Source: Rhodoplanes elegans (GTDB lineage Bacteria; Pseudomonadota; Alphaproteobacteria; Rhizobiales; Xanthobacteraceae). From it: DNA of 32,914 nucleotides. This document shows positions 8,740 to 17,853 of this stretch, in pieces. Below the pieces are notes generated by a model that saw nothing but the letters and a program-made list of their open reading frames with translations, searched no databases and had not been told where the DNA came from. The first letter of the stretch is position 1, and each line of letters starts with the position of its first letter. The stretch spans positions 1-32,914 of the forward strand of contig NZ_NHSK01000151.1 in the NCBI RefSeq assembly GCF_016653355.1. Direction: 5' to 3'. The position numbers and the translations under genes were made by a program.

Positions 8740-10038
8740 ATGTCCCTTAACGACTCATTAAAGACCGCTTTTCTGGTTGTATTGTTTGTCTTCGTCGAAT
8801 TGGCGCCCCGGATCGCGGTTTATCTCGCATGCCTACCGCTTGTTGTTCTTCTAGTCGCCACATCTGTGCGAAGTTCGGAGCGATTGATCGCAACCTGCTG
8901 GCCTCTAATTGTGATCTTTCTGCTTGGAGGGATCGTATCGATCGGTTCTGGTGAAATGAACGTAGATGCGGTGAAGGGCGCGTACTACACCTCAAGGCCA
9001 GTCGTGTTCATCGGGGCCGGAATGTGCCTTCAGCTTCGAATGAGCATACCGTTTAAAATGCTACGAAGAGGGCTCATCGTTGCGGCCGTGATTTTATCTT
9101 TCGTGTACATCTACAAATATCTGACTACCGGAGCAGCTTCGGAAGCGAGCAGATATGCCCTGAGAGACGCGATCGGCGTCGGATACATCACTGTCGCGAT
9201 CGCCGCCGCGATCATCGTGGGCTTCGTGATGACGGTGCGGATCAGACCGATGGAGGTCGCCGTGTTGTCCATCTTGATGGCGGCAGTCGTCCTGTCGGGA
9301 TCGAGGTCCAGTTTCATTACGATAGGCATAATGATAATTAGCTATTACGCGCCCTTCATTCTGGTCCCATTTGCAGCGGTTTCATTAGCGGCGATTCTGT
9401 TCGTTCTGACGACGCCTTTCATCCAGCTGATCGTTGATCCTGATACGCTCAGGCAGATGTTTTACAAGCTTCCCGCTGCCGTGGTCGAAATCATATCCAT
9501 TCAGCGCTACTCGGAATCGGAGGTGAATGTCGGCTGGCGAGGATTCGAAACGTTCCGAGCCTTCTCACACGTATGGGATGAGGGCGCACTTGCTGCATTG
9601 TTCGGCACCGGGTGGCACGGCGTCGTTCCCATTCTCTGGCGCATTAAGCTGGGGGCGGAAATTCTCACAGACATCCCTGTTCTCCACAATGCATGGGCTT
9701 TCATTTTCTTGCGATCGGGGTGTGCTGGTCTTGCGGCGATCTTTGTCCAGTTCTGGCTGTGGAGTTCCTTATTTCGAAGACGGCTTCGGTCGGATTTCGA
9801 TTCGTCGGCTCATGAGATTCGCGGTTTCGCGTCGGGTTTGCTCTTGGTGTCCATCGTTAACATTCCGACGATCGCGAGCGTCTACAACCCCGGAGGATCA
9901 GGTCAAATTATCGGAATTCTTTTTGGGTGTTGCATTGGCTATTATGTTAACGATCGAAATATAACAAAAGCGTTAATAAAGAAAGACAAAACCCCGCGCT
10001 ATAGGGGTAGATCCGATATGCGACGAACGGACCATTAG
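8740..10038 (+). CDS. Wzy/WaaL-like O-antigen polymerase or ligase
   Basis: This polytopic membrane protein (432 aa) has roughly ten or more hydrophobic helices. The mid-protein segment AAVVLSGSRSSFITIG matches the conserved LSGSR region of Wzy_C/O-antigen ligase proteins. The large periplasmic loop contains FGTGWHGVV and IPVLHNAWAFIFLRSG, with the conserved His of this family. It starts 4 bp after the beta-helix gene, suggesting translational coupling. The family either polymerises repeat units or ligates the chain to an acceptor. With an adjacent Wzx the polymerase role is more likely. The C-terminal tail is basic and cytoplasmic. Confidence 0.82.
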   Translation: MSLNDSLKTAFLVVLFVFVELAPRIAVYLACLPLVVLLVATSVRSSERLIATCWPLIVIFLLGGIVSIGSGEMNVDAVKGAYYTSRPVVFIGAGMCLQLRMSIPFKMLRRGLIVAAVILSFVYIYKYLTTGAASEASRYALRDAIGVGYITVAIAAAIIVGFVMTVRIRPMEVAVLSILMAAVVLSGSRSSFITIGIMIISYYAPFILVPFAAVSLAAILFVLTTPFIQLIVDPDTLRQMFYKLPAAVVEIISIQRYSESEVNVGWRGFETFRAFSHVWDEGALAALFGTGWHGVVPILWRIKLGAEILTDIPVLHNAWAFIFLRSGCAGLAAIFVQFWLWSSLFRRRLRSDFDSSAHEIRGFASGLLLVSIVNIPTIASVYNPGGSGQIIGILFGCCIGYYVNDRNITKALIKKDKTPRYRGRSDMRRTDH

Positions 10039-10040
10039 TG

Positions 10041-10138
10041 CCTCCGTTGGGGTTGGTGACGTACATGGTCCGCCGTGCGTTTGGCGGCGATCTGTTGTGC
10101 GGTCAGGTCACCGGTTTGGATGGATAGTCGAACGGAGG
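10041..10138. repeat. Nested inverted repeats between polymerase and acyltransferase genes
   Basis: Three complementary pairs are nested in order: CCTCCGTT (10041-10048) with AACGGAGG (10131-10138), GGTGAC (10055-10060) with GTCACC (10107-10112), and CCGCC (10070-10074) with GGCGG (10083-10087). It could be a folded leader RNA for the downstream gene or a miniature mobile-element remnant. No coding potential is evident. Confidence 0.4.
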
Positions 10139-10166
10139 TCGGTGTGATGCGCAAGGCAGTTCGCCG

Positions 10167-11246
10167 TTGAAGGGAACGGTTCAAAGTTCTTTCGAGAAGT
10201 CTGAGGCCGTTACCGGCCGTCTCGAATCTGTCGAGTTCATGCGGTTCCTAGCGGCATTTCTAGTACTCATCACGCACTGTGGTTTCTACGTTCACGAACG
10301 TCTTGACAGCGATTTCGAGTACTGGCGACGAGGGTCTTCGGGCGTCGGGCTCTTTTTTGTCATAAGTGGCTTTGTGATGATCCTTTCATCGCAAAAACTG
10401 TTACTTTGTGCCAACGGCTGGAAAACTTTTGCGCTAAGAAGGCTTTCACGTATTGTGCCGATCTACTGGATGGCTACAACCGCCAAAGTCATTGCGATGC
10501 TCGTCGCCGCCCATCACGTGTTACATGCGGAATTCGATCTTCCTTTTATTATAAGGTCATATTTCTTTGTTCCGAGCTACAATCCCTTGGATCGAACCAT
10601 CCAGCCGATTCTCGGCGTAGGTTGGACTCTAGTCTTCGAGATGTTCTTCTATATTTTGTTTACACTGGCGCTCTTTTGGAAACTGCGACCAATAAAGTTC
10701 ATAGGAATCATTATTCTGTTTGTAAGCGCCGGTTCGGTATTCCGGGAAGCCATGCTCTCGATGGAAAGGTTCCCAGTATTCTATTTTTTGCTGGACACGG
10801 TCATGCTGAATTTCCTTTTCGGCATGGTGCTAGGCGAGCTTTATCAAAGGAAAAGACTCCTTGGTCCGACCACGGCATTATTTGCTGTCGTGTTGGGCAT
10901 GCTGTCGATCGTTTTTGATGTCTTCAGTATAGCGGGCGGCCCAGTTCCGTCGATCATCTCGATCGGATTGGCCTCCTTTTTTGTACTTTGGGGCTGCGCA
11001 TCGATAGAGCAAAGTCGTAGGTTGACAATTCCGGTGATATTTGTCTTTCTCGGGGCGGCTTCGTACTCGACCTACTTGTTCCACCCGTTGCTTGCTCCAA
11101 TTGTTCCGGTTCTTTTCAAAAAGCTTGGACTGGAAAATCCCTGGCTGGCGGTGTTGTGTTCGATCCTTTTTGCTCTTTCTGCTACAAGCCTGATATACCA
11201 GTATGTAGAGCGCCCGATCACTAGGTTCCTTGCTAGCAAGGTGTAG
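10167..11246 (+). CDS. Acyltransferase family 3 membrane protein (ExoZ-like)
   Basis: This is an integral membrane O-acyltransferase (359 aa, about ten helices) of the AT3 family that adds acetyl or other acyl groups to surface glycans. The family's opening appears as RLESVEFMRFLAAFLVLITH, with the conserved His at the end of helix 1. It is followed by GVGLFFVISGFVM, RRLSRIVPIYW (R-x10-H-type region) and GVGWTLVFEMFFY. The C-terminal part has SYSTYLFHPLLAP and YQYVERPITR. The start is the TTG at 10167 with AAGG upstream; no better start precedes the conserved RLESVEF. It follows the Wzy-like gene after a 128-bp gap that contains nested inverted repeats. Confidence 0.88.
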   Translation: MKGTVQSSFEKSEAVTGRLESVEFMRFLAAFLVLITHCGFYVHERLDSDFEYWRRGSSGVGLFFVISGFVMILSSQKLLLCANGWKTFALRRLSRIVPIYWMATTAKVIAMLVAAHHVLHAEFDLPFIIRSYFFVPSYNPLDRTIQPILGVGWTLVFEMFFYILFTLALFWKLRPIKFIGIIILFVSAGSVFREAMLSMERFPVFYFLLDTVMLNFLFGMVLGELYQRKRLLGPTTALFAVVLGMLSIVFDVFSIAGGPVPSIISIGLASFFVLWGCASIEQSRRLTIPVIFVFLGAASYSTYLFHPLLAPIVPVLFKKLGLENPWLAVLCSILFALSATSLIYQYVERPITRFLASKV

Positions 11247-11289
11247 GGCATGGCGCCGAGCAATTGCGTCGTTCTTGGCCACATCGGCA

Positions 11290-11940
11290 CTGAGGTGTTG
11301 ATTGTTTGAGGTCGCGCAAAATTTATGAGTCGTAGGCCGAGGTCATGCGCAGCCCATTTTGGTGTAGGCCTTTTCGTTCGTGAAACTCCAGGTGATGCGT
11401 GCCGGGCGCTGTTGCGTTGCTTCTCCCAGACGGCGACCTCTATGCGCAGGCGCGAGGAGCTTTTCGATGCGGCGGTCGAGGCATTAGCTTGCGAGCGCGC
11501 GATCTCGATTATATTGAGCCCACTTGCGTGCTTCGGAACGTAGTCGAAATCCGTCTGTCGCAGCACGCGCAGTGCCTCGTCGGTGGGGAAGGTCTGATAG
11601 AGGCCTCAGACAAGTTGTCGAGCACCACCCTGGGTCGCTCGGCCCCCGGGAATGAAGCTCGGTGAGTTCGCGCTTGCAGACGGCGACGCTCACCGCGCCC
11701 TCGTGGAGACGCGGCGCTTGAACTTTTAGCACTGTGCGATAGTGCGAGTGAGAGCGGCTTCAGCCGAGCCGTTCCTCCGCGAAGGCCTCGTCGACGACGC
11801 GTTGCGTGCTGGAATGCAGGCGGGCGTTGGCGACGGTGTCGAGGTTGATGCTCTCTCGCGCTTTAGTTCTAGAATCCGTTTTCTGATGCATGATCCGGGC
11901 TGATGGTCCTGGCGCACAGGTCGCGCGCGGATGGGACCGG
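11290..11940 (-). pseudogene. Degenerate IS630-family transposase
   Basis: No intact gene lies between the acyltransferase and the pyruvyl transferase. The minus strand holds a heavily frameshifted IS630-type transposase. Reading from its 5' side it shows DTVANARLHSSTQRVV, then RVVLDNLS (second catalytic Asp), LYQTFPTDEALRVLRQ, FDYVPKHASGLNIIEIA, AVWEKQRN and RITWSFTNEKAYTKMGCA. These correspond in order to the C-terminal half of the family. At least three frame changes and an in-frame stop are present, so this is an old remnant. Confidence 0.75.
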
Positions 11941-11966
11941 CTAACCCCAATCAGCGGAAGATATAA

Positions 11967-13172
11967 GTGGTCATGGAAGAACATAGAAAAGCTCTAAGAA
12001 TAGGCCTTCTCTGGCATACGTTCAGCCATGGCAACTTGGGCGTCGACGCGCTGGCTTGTGGGCACGCAATTCTGCTGCGCCGCGCAGTTCAGAGAGTTGG
12101 TGTCACGGCGCACTACACCTCCCTCGGCGCAGGACAAAACCGTTTGGCTGAGCTGCCCGGTGACGTCACGAATGGCCCTGAACCGCAACTTAAGCAGCTG
12201 CTGAAGGGAAACTTCGGATTCCTCACTGCCATACGAAACTGTGACGTCGTCTTCGACATCGGGGAAGGTGACAGCTTTACCGACATCTATGGAGTGCGAC
12301 GGTTTGCACGGTTGGTCGGGACGAAGTTGGCTGTGCTGGCATTGGGCAAGCCCTTGATTATAGCCCCACAAACGATTGGGCCGTTCAACCTGCCCGTTTG
12401 CCGTCGGGTTGCGATCGCCGTGATGCGACGCGCCGGGGGGGTATTCACACGCGACGAACTTTCCACGGCATTTCTCAACGAGTGTGGCATTGCGAATGCC
12501 GAGGAGTTCATCGACGTTGCTTTCGCCGTTCCAGTCATCAAGCAAGCTAAGGCCGGCGACCGGCAGCGTGTTTGCTTGAACATTTCGGGGCTGCTTTACA
12601 ATCAGAGTTATACGGGCAAGAACGAGCTCGGCATGAGGCTTGATTATGCGTCCCTAACGCATGCGCTGATCGAGGAGATGGGCAAGCGACCGGGTGTCGA
12701 GGTTCATCTATTGGCCCATGTGAGCGGTTCGGGAGGCGACGATGATGATACCGCGATTATGCTGGAGCTCAAGCGACGCTATCCTTCCGCAGTCACCGCA
12801 CCGATGTTTAAAACGGCCGGGCAGGCTAAGTCCTACATGTCTGGAATGGATTTCGTCGTCGCGGGTCGCATGCACGCCTGCATTGGCGCATTCTCCGCAG
12901 GGGTCCCGGTTGTACCGATCGCCTACTCCCGGAAGTTCAACGGACTGTTCAGCACACTGAAATATGCGCACTATGTCGACGGTAAGGTCGACAACGCGGA
13001 AGCCGCGCTTGGCAAGATCATGGCGGCCTTTGATGCCCGAGACAGTTTGGCGGTCGACGTGGACAGAGGATTGACGATCGCAAACACTCGCCTTGAGCGA
13101 TATGTGGATCGGCTTGTCCATATTCTAAAGTACCCATTAAGTGAAGCCCGCAGGAAAGTGCGGTCCGGTTAA
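11967..13172 (+). CDS. Polysaccharide pyruvyl transferase family protein
   Basis: This 401-aa protein belongs to the PF04230 family, which transfers a pyruvyl ketal from phosphoenolpyruvate to a sugar or, in related members, acts in polysaccharide assembly. Family signatures are the N-terminal SHGNLGVDALACGHA, FDIGEGDSFTDIYG, IIAPQTIGPF, RAGGVFTRDELS and the C-terminal VVAGRMHACIGAFSAGVPVVPI. GTG at 11967 has GGAAG 6 nt upstream; ATG at 11973 is an alternative. It sits between two IS630 remnants, so it may have been brought in or isolated by these elements. Pairing with an FrhB-like gene nearby is common in polysaccharide loci. Confidence 0.9.
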   Translation: MVMEEHRKALRIGLLWHTFSHGNLGVDALACGHAILLRRAVQRVGVTAHYTSLGAGQNRLAELPGDVTNGPEPQLKQLLKGNFGFLTAIRNCDVVFDIGEGDSFTDIYGVRRFARLVGTKLAVLALGKPLIIAPQTIGPFNLPVCRRVAIAVMRRAGGVFTRDELSTAFLNECGIANAEEFIDVAFAVPVIKQAKAGDRQRVCLNISGLLYNQSYTGKNELGMRLDYASLTHALIEEMGKRPGVEVHLLAHVSGSGGDDDDTAIMLELKRRYPSAVTAPMFKTAGQAKSYMSGMDFVVAGRMHACIGAFSAGVPVVPIAYSRKFNGLFSTLKYAHYVDGKVDNAEAALGKIMAAFDARDSLAVDVDRGLTIANTRLERYVDRLVHILKYPLSEARRKVRSG

Positions 13173-13189
13173 GGTCCGGGGCAGTCAGG

Positions 13190-13325
13190 CTTCTGCAGCG
13201 GTGGGCTGGCGTTTTCCGATTCCGCGGCAGGAGGTCGTGAATGCGTCTGGCGGGATGATCGGGACATCGGGACGAACGGCAAGGACTTCGGCGAGCCAGG
13301 CTTGAGGATCGATTTGTTCAGCTTG
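13190..13325 (-). pseudogene. IS66 TnpC 3'-end fragment, copy A
   Basis: Reading the minus strand shows IDPQAWLAEVLA, then after a frame change RIHDLLPRNRKTP. This is the conserved C-terminal tail of the IS66 transposase TnpC. Only about 45 codons remain. It is related to but distinct from the larger IS66 fragment at 13751-14215, and both share the stretch around GGCGAGCCAGGCTTG on the plus strand. Confidence 0.7.
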
Positions 13326-13750
13326 GCGGTCTCGGTTTGCCGCGGCCGCGTTCCACGCCGCGCCGACATGCGCCCGATGCCGTTCTTCTGGCCGATGCGC
13401 GCCTCGTCCTGGAACCAGATCTCGACCAGCTTGCGATCGGCGACGCCTTCGAGATGGGCGGATGGGCGCTCAGCGTCGTCGCGAAGTATTTTTGAACGCC
13501 GCGATCGTTCCGGCGTCCTGCGCCGGATGACGCGGCCGCGCGCTGATATGGGAGGAGCCGCGGGCGTCGAGGATCTTGCCGATCGTCCGCTCGTGATACG
13601 CGACCCCGAAGCGCTCGGCGACGAGCCGCTGGAGGTCGACCCGCCGCCAGCGCACCACGCCGTGCACGGCCGGGTCCGGACCAGTCTCGACGATCGTACC
13701 CAACCGCCGAGGACCGCGGGATTTCTGCTTGCGTTGTCCGGGATGGAGGG

Positions 13751-14215
13751 TCAGGCCGCGAGCGATGTCGGGGCCGGCGTATAGTTCCAGGGAAGCAGCG
13801 CGGCCAGATCTCGGATGGCTTGATCGTTGATGCGCGCGAGGACGTCGGCGAGCCAGGCTTGTGGATCGACTTCGTTGAGGCGGGCGGCCTGGATCAGGGT
13901 GTACATCAGCGCGGCGCGTTCGCAGCCGCGGTCGGAGCCGGCGAACAGCCACGACTTCCGGCCGAGCGCGATGCCACGCAGGGCGCGTTCCGTCGCGTTG
14001 TTCGTCAGGCAGATTTGCCCGTCGTCGAGGAAGCGCGTGAAGGCAATCCAGCGCTTGAGCATGTAGTCCATCGCCTTGGCGACGTCGGAGTGGCGCGACA
14101 GGCGGGCCCGCTCGGCCCGCATCCAGATCTCGAGGTCGGCGACGAGAGGAGCGGCTCGCTCACGGCGCAGAGCGAGGCGCTCGGCCGCCCAAGAACGGAG
14201 GCTCCGATCACCCCA
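13751..14215 (-). pseudogene. IS66 TnpC C-terminal fragment, copy B, inside IS630
   Basis: This is the C-terminal part of an IS66-family TnpC transposase: LALRRERAAPLVADLEIWM, then DGQICLTNNATERALRGIAL, GRKSWLFAGSDRGCERAA, LIQAARLNEVDPQAWLADVL and DLAALLPWNY. The C-terminal Tnp_IS66_C tail and stop codon are intact. The N-terminal two thirds and the tnpA/tnpB partners are absent. By chance it is in frame with the IS630 N-terminus, giving an open reading frame of 282 codons that is a mosaic and not a real gene. Confidence 0.85.
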
Positions 14216-14235
14216 TCGGCTGATCACCACACCCG

Positions 14236-14271
14236 CCAAAGTGGGGAATTTTGCGCGCCCCAAAGTGGGGA
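14236..14271. repeat. Two direct repeats of CCAAAGTGGGGA
   Basis: The 12-mer occurs at 14236-14247 and 14260-14271, a 24-bp period, between the IS66 fragment and the IS630 N-terminal piece. Repeated short motifs of this kind are found at ends of some IS elements (IS21-like, for instance). This may be the relic of another element end, but I cannot prove the family. Confidence 0.45.
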
Positions 14272-14816
14272 GATTCCGAGGCCCGTTGACACTCAGCGGA
14301 GGGACACCGACGATCTCCGCCAGCTCCACGAGCTGCGCGGTGGTCAGCCGCGAGCTCGGACCTGGCGACGGGATGTCCATAAGCCCGTCCGGGCCGTGCG
14401 TGTTGAACCGGTGCACCCAGTCGCGCAGCGTCTGGCGCTCCATGCCGCCGATCCGCGCCGCCTCGGTCCGGTTCATGCCGTCCCCGGCCGCCGCCAGCGA
14501 CAACTGCCGCCGGCTCTGGTTGGCATTCTTCGACGCCGCCGCCAGCCGCCGTAAATCGGCCACCGAGAAATCTGTCCGCAGAGCAACCGCTGTCGCCATG
14601 GCGCGAATCCTCCCGCGCCAAGCGAATCACATCCGGCCACTCCCCGGAATCCCCGGCGAGTCAGGAGCCGAGGCCGTTGGTATAACTCGTTAAATCACAG
14701 CCTCGATCTCGCGATCTCCTGCTAATTCAAACGAGAATTCCAGGTGATCAGTCAAAGTGGTATATACAACAACGCCAAACCGTCAATAATAGACGCAGAG
14801 TATCTCCAGGTAAAGC

Positions 14817-15974
14817 ATGGGGGGATTAATCGTGGAAGTAAATCTCATTCTCGATCCACTCTTGAGCCGGCATGGCCCGACCTACATCGCCGCCCGGCTC
14901 GCCGAAGCCATGAATTGTCCCGAGGCGCCCTGCCGCATTTTTACATCCGTCAATAAATGGACGGGCGCCCCCCTCAACGTCGAAGTCTTGACCGGTCTGC
15001 CGACACCCGGCCCGCTCGCGAAGATCCCCACTCGGGTCGCCAGGAATCTGGTGATGCGGTTCGCGGAACGAAAGCTTTTGAACAAGGTCCAGAACTCAAA
15101 GGGGATGCAGGTCGTCTTTACATTTGGCGATGTATCGCTACGTCTGGCGCAAGAACTGCATGCGCTCGGCGTTACTGTGATTCGCGAAAAATTCAACTGC
15201 GCCCGGGCGACCGCCCGCGCTATCCTCGATCAGGCCTATATTTCGCTGGGAGTGGAGCCCGCGCACGGCCTGGATGATGCTTCGATCAAGTATGAGAATG
15301 AAGGCCTCGCGATTGCCGATGCGGTGTTTTGTCCGAGTCCTCAAGTCACCAAATCGCTGCGCGCGCTAGGCATTCCCGACGATCGGCTTCTCGCGACTAG
15401 CTACGGCTGGGAACCGGCTCGTTTTTCGGGCAGCCATAAATTGTTCCCCGCGGAAGAAGGCGTCACCCTGGTGTTTGTGGGATATCTATGCGTGCGAAAG
15501 GGCGCTCACATTTTGCTAGATGCTTGGCGAAAGGCCAATATCAAGGGCCGGCTGATCATTGCCGGAGCTATCGAGCCGGTCATCCAGCAACGATTTTCCG
15601 ATGTACTGCATCGTCCAGACGTGATGTACATGCCATATACAGACGATGTTCCCGCGCTCTATCGGTCCTCCGATTGGTTTGTGTTTCCGTCGCTTGAAGA
15701 GGGCGGTCCGCTCGTGACCTATGAGGCAGCCGGCTGCGGGGTACCCGCATTGACATCCCCGATGGGGGCCGGCGCATTTACGCGCGACAAGGTGGATGGA
15801 ATTGTTCTTGACAGCATCAGTTCCGAGGAATGGGCTGAGCAAATTGCATCCTTGCCTTCCAGAGAGGAAGAGCGTCGTGCGTTCGCCGCCTCGGCGAAAA
15901 GCCGATCGCTGGATTTCACCTGGGACAAGGTGGGGATCCATCGTCGGGAAATATTGCAGAGCAGGTTTTCGTAA
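14817..15974 (+). CDS. Glycosyltransferase family 4 protein
   Basis: This is a GT-B fold glycosyltransferase (385 aa from ATG 14817). The C-terminal domain starts near residue 220 with VTLVFVGYLCVRKGAHILLDAW. It has a donor-binding region YRSSDWFVFPSLEEGG, then PLVTYEAAGCGVPALTS, with the E-x7-E pattern. The first domain carries FTFGDVS and VFCPSPQVTKSLRALGIP. GTG at 14832 is a good alternative start, because GGGGGGAT lies 6-7 nt before it while ATG 14817 has only a weak AGG. The 217 bp upstream, after the IS630 remnant, holds no gene and is AT-rich enough to host a promoter. It is followed 24 bp later by the FrhB-like gene. Confidence 0.88.
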   Translation: MGGLIVEVNLILDPLLSRHGPTYIAARLAEAMNCPEAPCRIFTSVNKWTGAPLNVEVLTGLPTPGPLAKIPTRVARNLVMRFAERKLLNKVQNSKGMQVVFTFGDVSLRLAQELHALGVTVIREKFNCARATARAILDQAYISLGVEPAHGLDDASIKYENEGLAIADAVFCPSPQVTKSLRALGIPDDRLLATSYGWEPARFSGSHKLFPAEEGVTLVFVGYLCVRKGAHILLDAWRKANIKGRLIIAGAIEPVIQQRFSDVLHRPDVMYMPYTDDVPALYRSSDWFVFPSLEEGGPLVTYEAAGCGVPALTSPMGAGAFTRDKVDGIVLDSISSEEWAEQIASLPSREEERRAFAASAKSRSLDFTWDKVGIHRREILQSRFS

Positions 15975-15998
15975 GCAGGTCGATGAAGGCGAATTCGC

Positions 15999-17210
15999 AT
16001 GGGTAAGCTAGCCTTTATCAAGCGCAACGGGTTGTGCCACGGTTGCGGCGCCTGTGCGGCGGCGGTCGGCGGCGATAAGATCAAAATGTCGATGACTGCG
16101 GCAGGTTTTTTGCGACCTAAGGAACATCAGCCGTTGACGACGTTCGACGAGGAAACTATACGAAGGGTCTGCTCCGGAGCGGAACTGCAGCACTTCGCGG
16201 TGACTGACGGAGGCTACGATCGGTCTTGGGGACCTGTCGTTTCGGTCGAGACCGGGTTTTCTACGGATACCGACGTCCGTTACCTCGGCTCTTCCGGCGG
16301 CGTGATTTCTGCGATCGCGATTCATCTCGTCGAAACGCGGACCGTGGACTTCATCCTCCACACATCTGCCGACCCGAGCGATCCTGTGGGCAATATCACT
16401 CGGCCCAGCACGACGCGCGCGGAGATCATTGAGGCCGCCGGCTCTCGCTACGCGCCATCTTCGCCGTTGGCCGACATTGGGGGATACCTGTTGAAGGGGC
16501 GTCGCTTCGCCTTTATCGGGAAACCATGCGACGTGGCAGCATTGCGGCGCATGGCGCGATCAGACCCACGCATAGATCGCCTCATCCCCTTTAAGATATC
16601 TTTTTTTTGCGCCGGTGTGCCAAGCCGTAAGGGAGCTCTGGCCGTCGTCGAAAAGCTGGGCGTCAAAGAGAGCGATCTCGCCAAATTTTCCTACCGTGGA
16701 CGAGGCTGGCCGGGTTGGACTCGCGCCACTCGACGGGACGGGTCAGAAGAGAAAATGGATTATAATTCCTCTTGGGGCTACATTCTGAGTCCGCGTGTGC
16801 AATTCCGCTGCAAGATATGTCCGGACGGCACGGGCGAGTTCTCTGACATCGCATGCGGTGATGCCTGGTACAGCAGGGACGGCTATCCGGATTTCACGGA
16901 GCGCGATGGTCGCAGCTTGATTGTCGCCCGAACATCCGCGGGACGGGCACTACTGGACACCATCCGAGAGGCAGGGGCCCTGAACTGCAAGCCGCTGCCA
17001 AAAGACGAAGTACGCAAAATGCAGCCATATCAGTATAACCGCAAACGAGCGGTCTTTGTTCGGCTTTTGGGCATGCGTCTCGGAGGATTATCGACGCCAA
17101 AATATCGGGGTCTCTCGTTGCTACAACTGACGCTGCTTTCGTCGCCGATCTGGTTGCTCCGCAACCTCCTTGGAACGTATTTTCGCGCAGGCAAGTCAGA
17201 GCGCCTGTAG
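15999..17210 (+). CDS. FrhB-like (coenzyme F420 hydrogenase beta-subunit family) iron-sulfur protein
   Basis: This 403-aa protein has the PF04422/PF04432 arrangement: an N-terminal cysteine cluster CHGCGAC (Cys13, 16, 19), then YLGSSGGVISAIA, GKPCDVAALRRM, KISFFCAGVPS, SYRGRGWPGW and a second cluster CKICPDGTGEFSDIACGDAW. The family binds Fe-S clusters and flavin. In polysaccharide loci, members occur beside pyruvyl transferases and are thought to act on glycan modification, not on F420. The C-terminal 40 residues are hydrophobic and basic, suggesting membrane contact. The pyruvyl transferase in this window is about 2.8 kb upstream, separated by IS remnants. Its substrate is unknown. Confidence 0.85.
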   Translation: MGKLAFIKRNGLCHGCGACAAAVGGDKIKMSMTAAGFLRPKEHQPLTTFDEETIRRVCSGAELQHFAVTDGGYDRSWGPVVSVETGFSTDTDVRYLGSSGGVISAIAIHLVETRTVDFILHTSADPSDPVGNITRPSTTRAEIIEAAGSRYAPSSPLADIGGYLLKGRRFAFIGKPCDVAALRRMARSDPRIDRLIPFKISFFCAGVPSRKGALAVVEKLGVKESDLAKFSYRGRGWPGWTRATRRDGSEEKMDYNSSWGYILSPRVQFRCKICPDGTGEFSDIACGDAWYSRDGYPDFTERDGRSLIVARTSAGRALLDTIREAGALNCKPLPKDEVRKMQPYQYNRKRAVFVRLLGMRLGGLSTPKYRGLSLLQLTLLSSPIWLLRNLLGTYFRAGKSERL

Positions 17211-17301
17211 TCCCGACATCGCAGAGCTACGCCGAGCGCACCCACATGTGCGCGATTAGTCTCTCAAGGGTCTGGTCGCTATTGCCGGCGCGGTATCATT
17301 G

Positions 17302-17790
17302 CGGGTACCCACATCAAGGCCCACCGCTCGGCGGCGGGCGGAGAACGGGGGCCTTCAAACAGGCGATCGGCCGCTCGCGCGGCGGACGGACGACGAAAAT
17401 CCACGCCCTGACCGATCACTGCGGCCGGCCGCTCGTTCTGTTGCTCTCGCCCGGCAACATCAACGACATCGCCTTCGCACCGACGCTGATCGCCAGAGTG
17501 GCGCCGATCACCGGGTTGATCGCGGACAAGGCCTACGACGCCAACAACCTCCGCCGCCTGCTCGCCGAGGGCGGCGCCAAGGCCGTGATCCCGTCGACCA
17601 CCAGCCGCAAGCAGCCGATCCCCTACGATCGCATCGCCTACAGACGCCGCAACCGCATCGAGCGGATGTTCTCGCGGCTCAAGGACTTCCGACGCGTCGC
17701 AACGCGCTACGACAAGCTCGGCAGAAACTTCCTCGCCGGCGCCATGCTGGCCGCCACCGTCGCTTGGTGGCTCAATTGAGTCCTGACCCT
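17302..17790 (+). pseudogene. IS5-family (IS427-like) transposase remnant, copy 2
   Basis: This is the 3' part of the same IS as at 3756-4247, better preserved. After the shared frame change at a G run (17347-17351), the catalytic domain reads uninterrupted: AIGRSRGGRTTKIHALTD, LVLLLSPGNINDIAFAP, GLIADKAYDANNLRRLLAEG (second Asp), IPYDRIAYRRRNRIERMFSR (catalytic Glu) and LAGAMLAATVAWWLN. The N-terminal ORF is cut away upstream of about 17302, so it cannot transpose alone. The right terminus is the 37-bp end found three times in the window. Confidence 0.85.
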
Positions 17791-17853
17791 AGCACTACTT
17801 TGGCTGAAATCTGAACTCTCGGTCCGGTCCTGGATTCCCGAATCGCGTCATCG

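Larger units (their letters stand above)
13310..14599 (-). mobile_element. IS630-family remnant split by an IS66 fragment
   Basis: Three pieces of one IS630-type transposase lie in order on the minus strand. The N-terminal helix-turn-helix part starts at the ATG at 14599 (MNRTEAARIGGMERQTLRDW, LTTAQLVELAEIVG) and runs to about 14290. The winged-helix middle resumes near 13720 (LGTIVETGPDPAVHGVVRWR, RFGVAYHERTIGKIL, SHISARPRHPAQD). A catalytic segment EIWFQDEARIGQKNG near 13400 follows after a frameshift. The rest of the catalytic domain is missing. Between the first two pieces sits unrelated IS66 DNA, so the insertion came after the IS630. Confidence 0.8.

Noticed and set aside
13751-14599. 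Single transposase of 282 aa
   Set aside because: The N-terminal part is IS630 and the C-terminal part IS66. The frame is a chance fusion created by insertion.
15999-17210. True F420-reducing hydrogenase subunit
   Set aside because: There are no hydrogenase or F420 genes nearby. The glycan-locus context favours the FrhB-like polysaccharide branch of the family.
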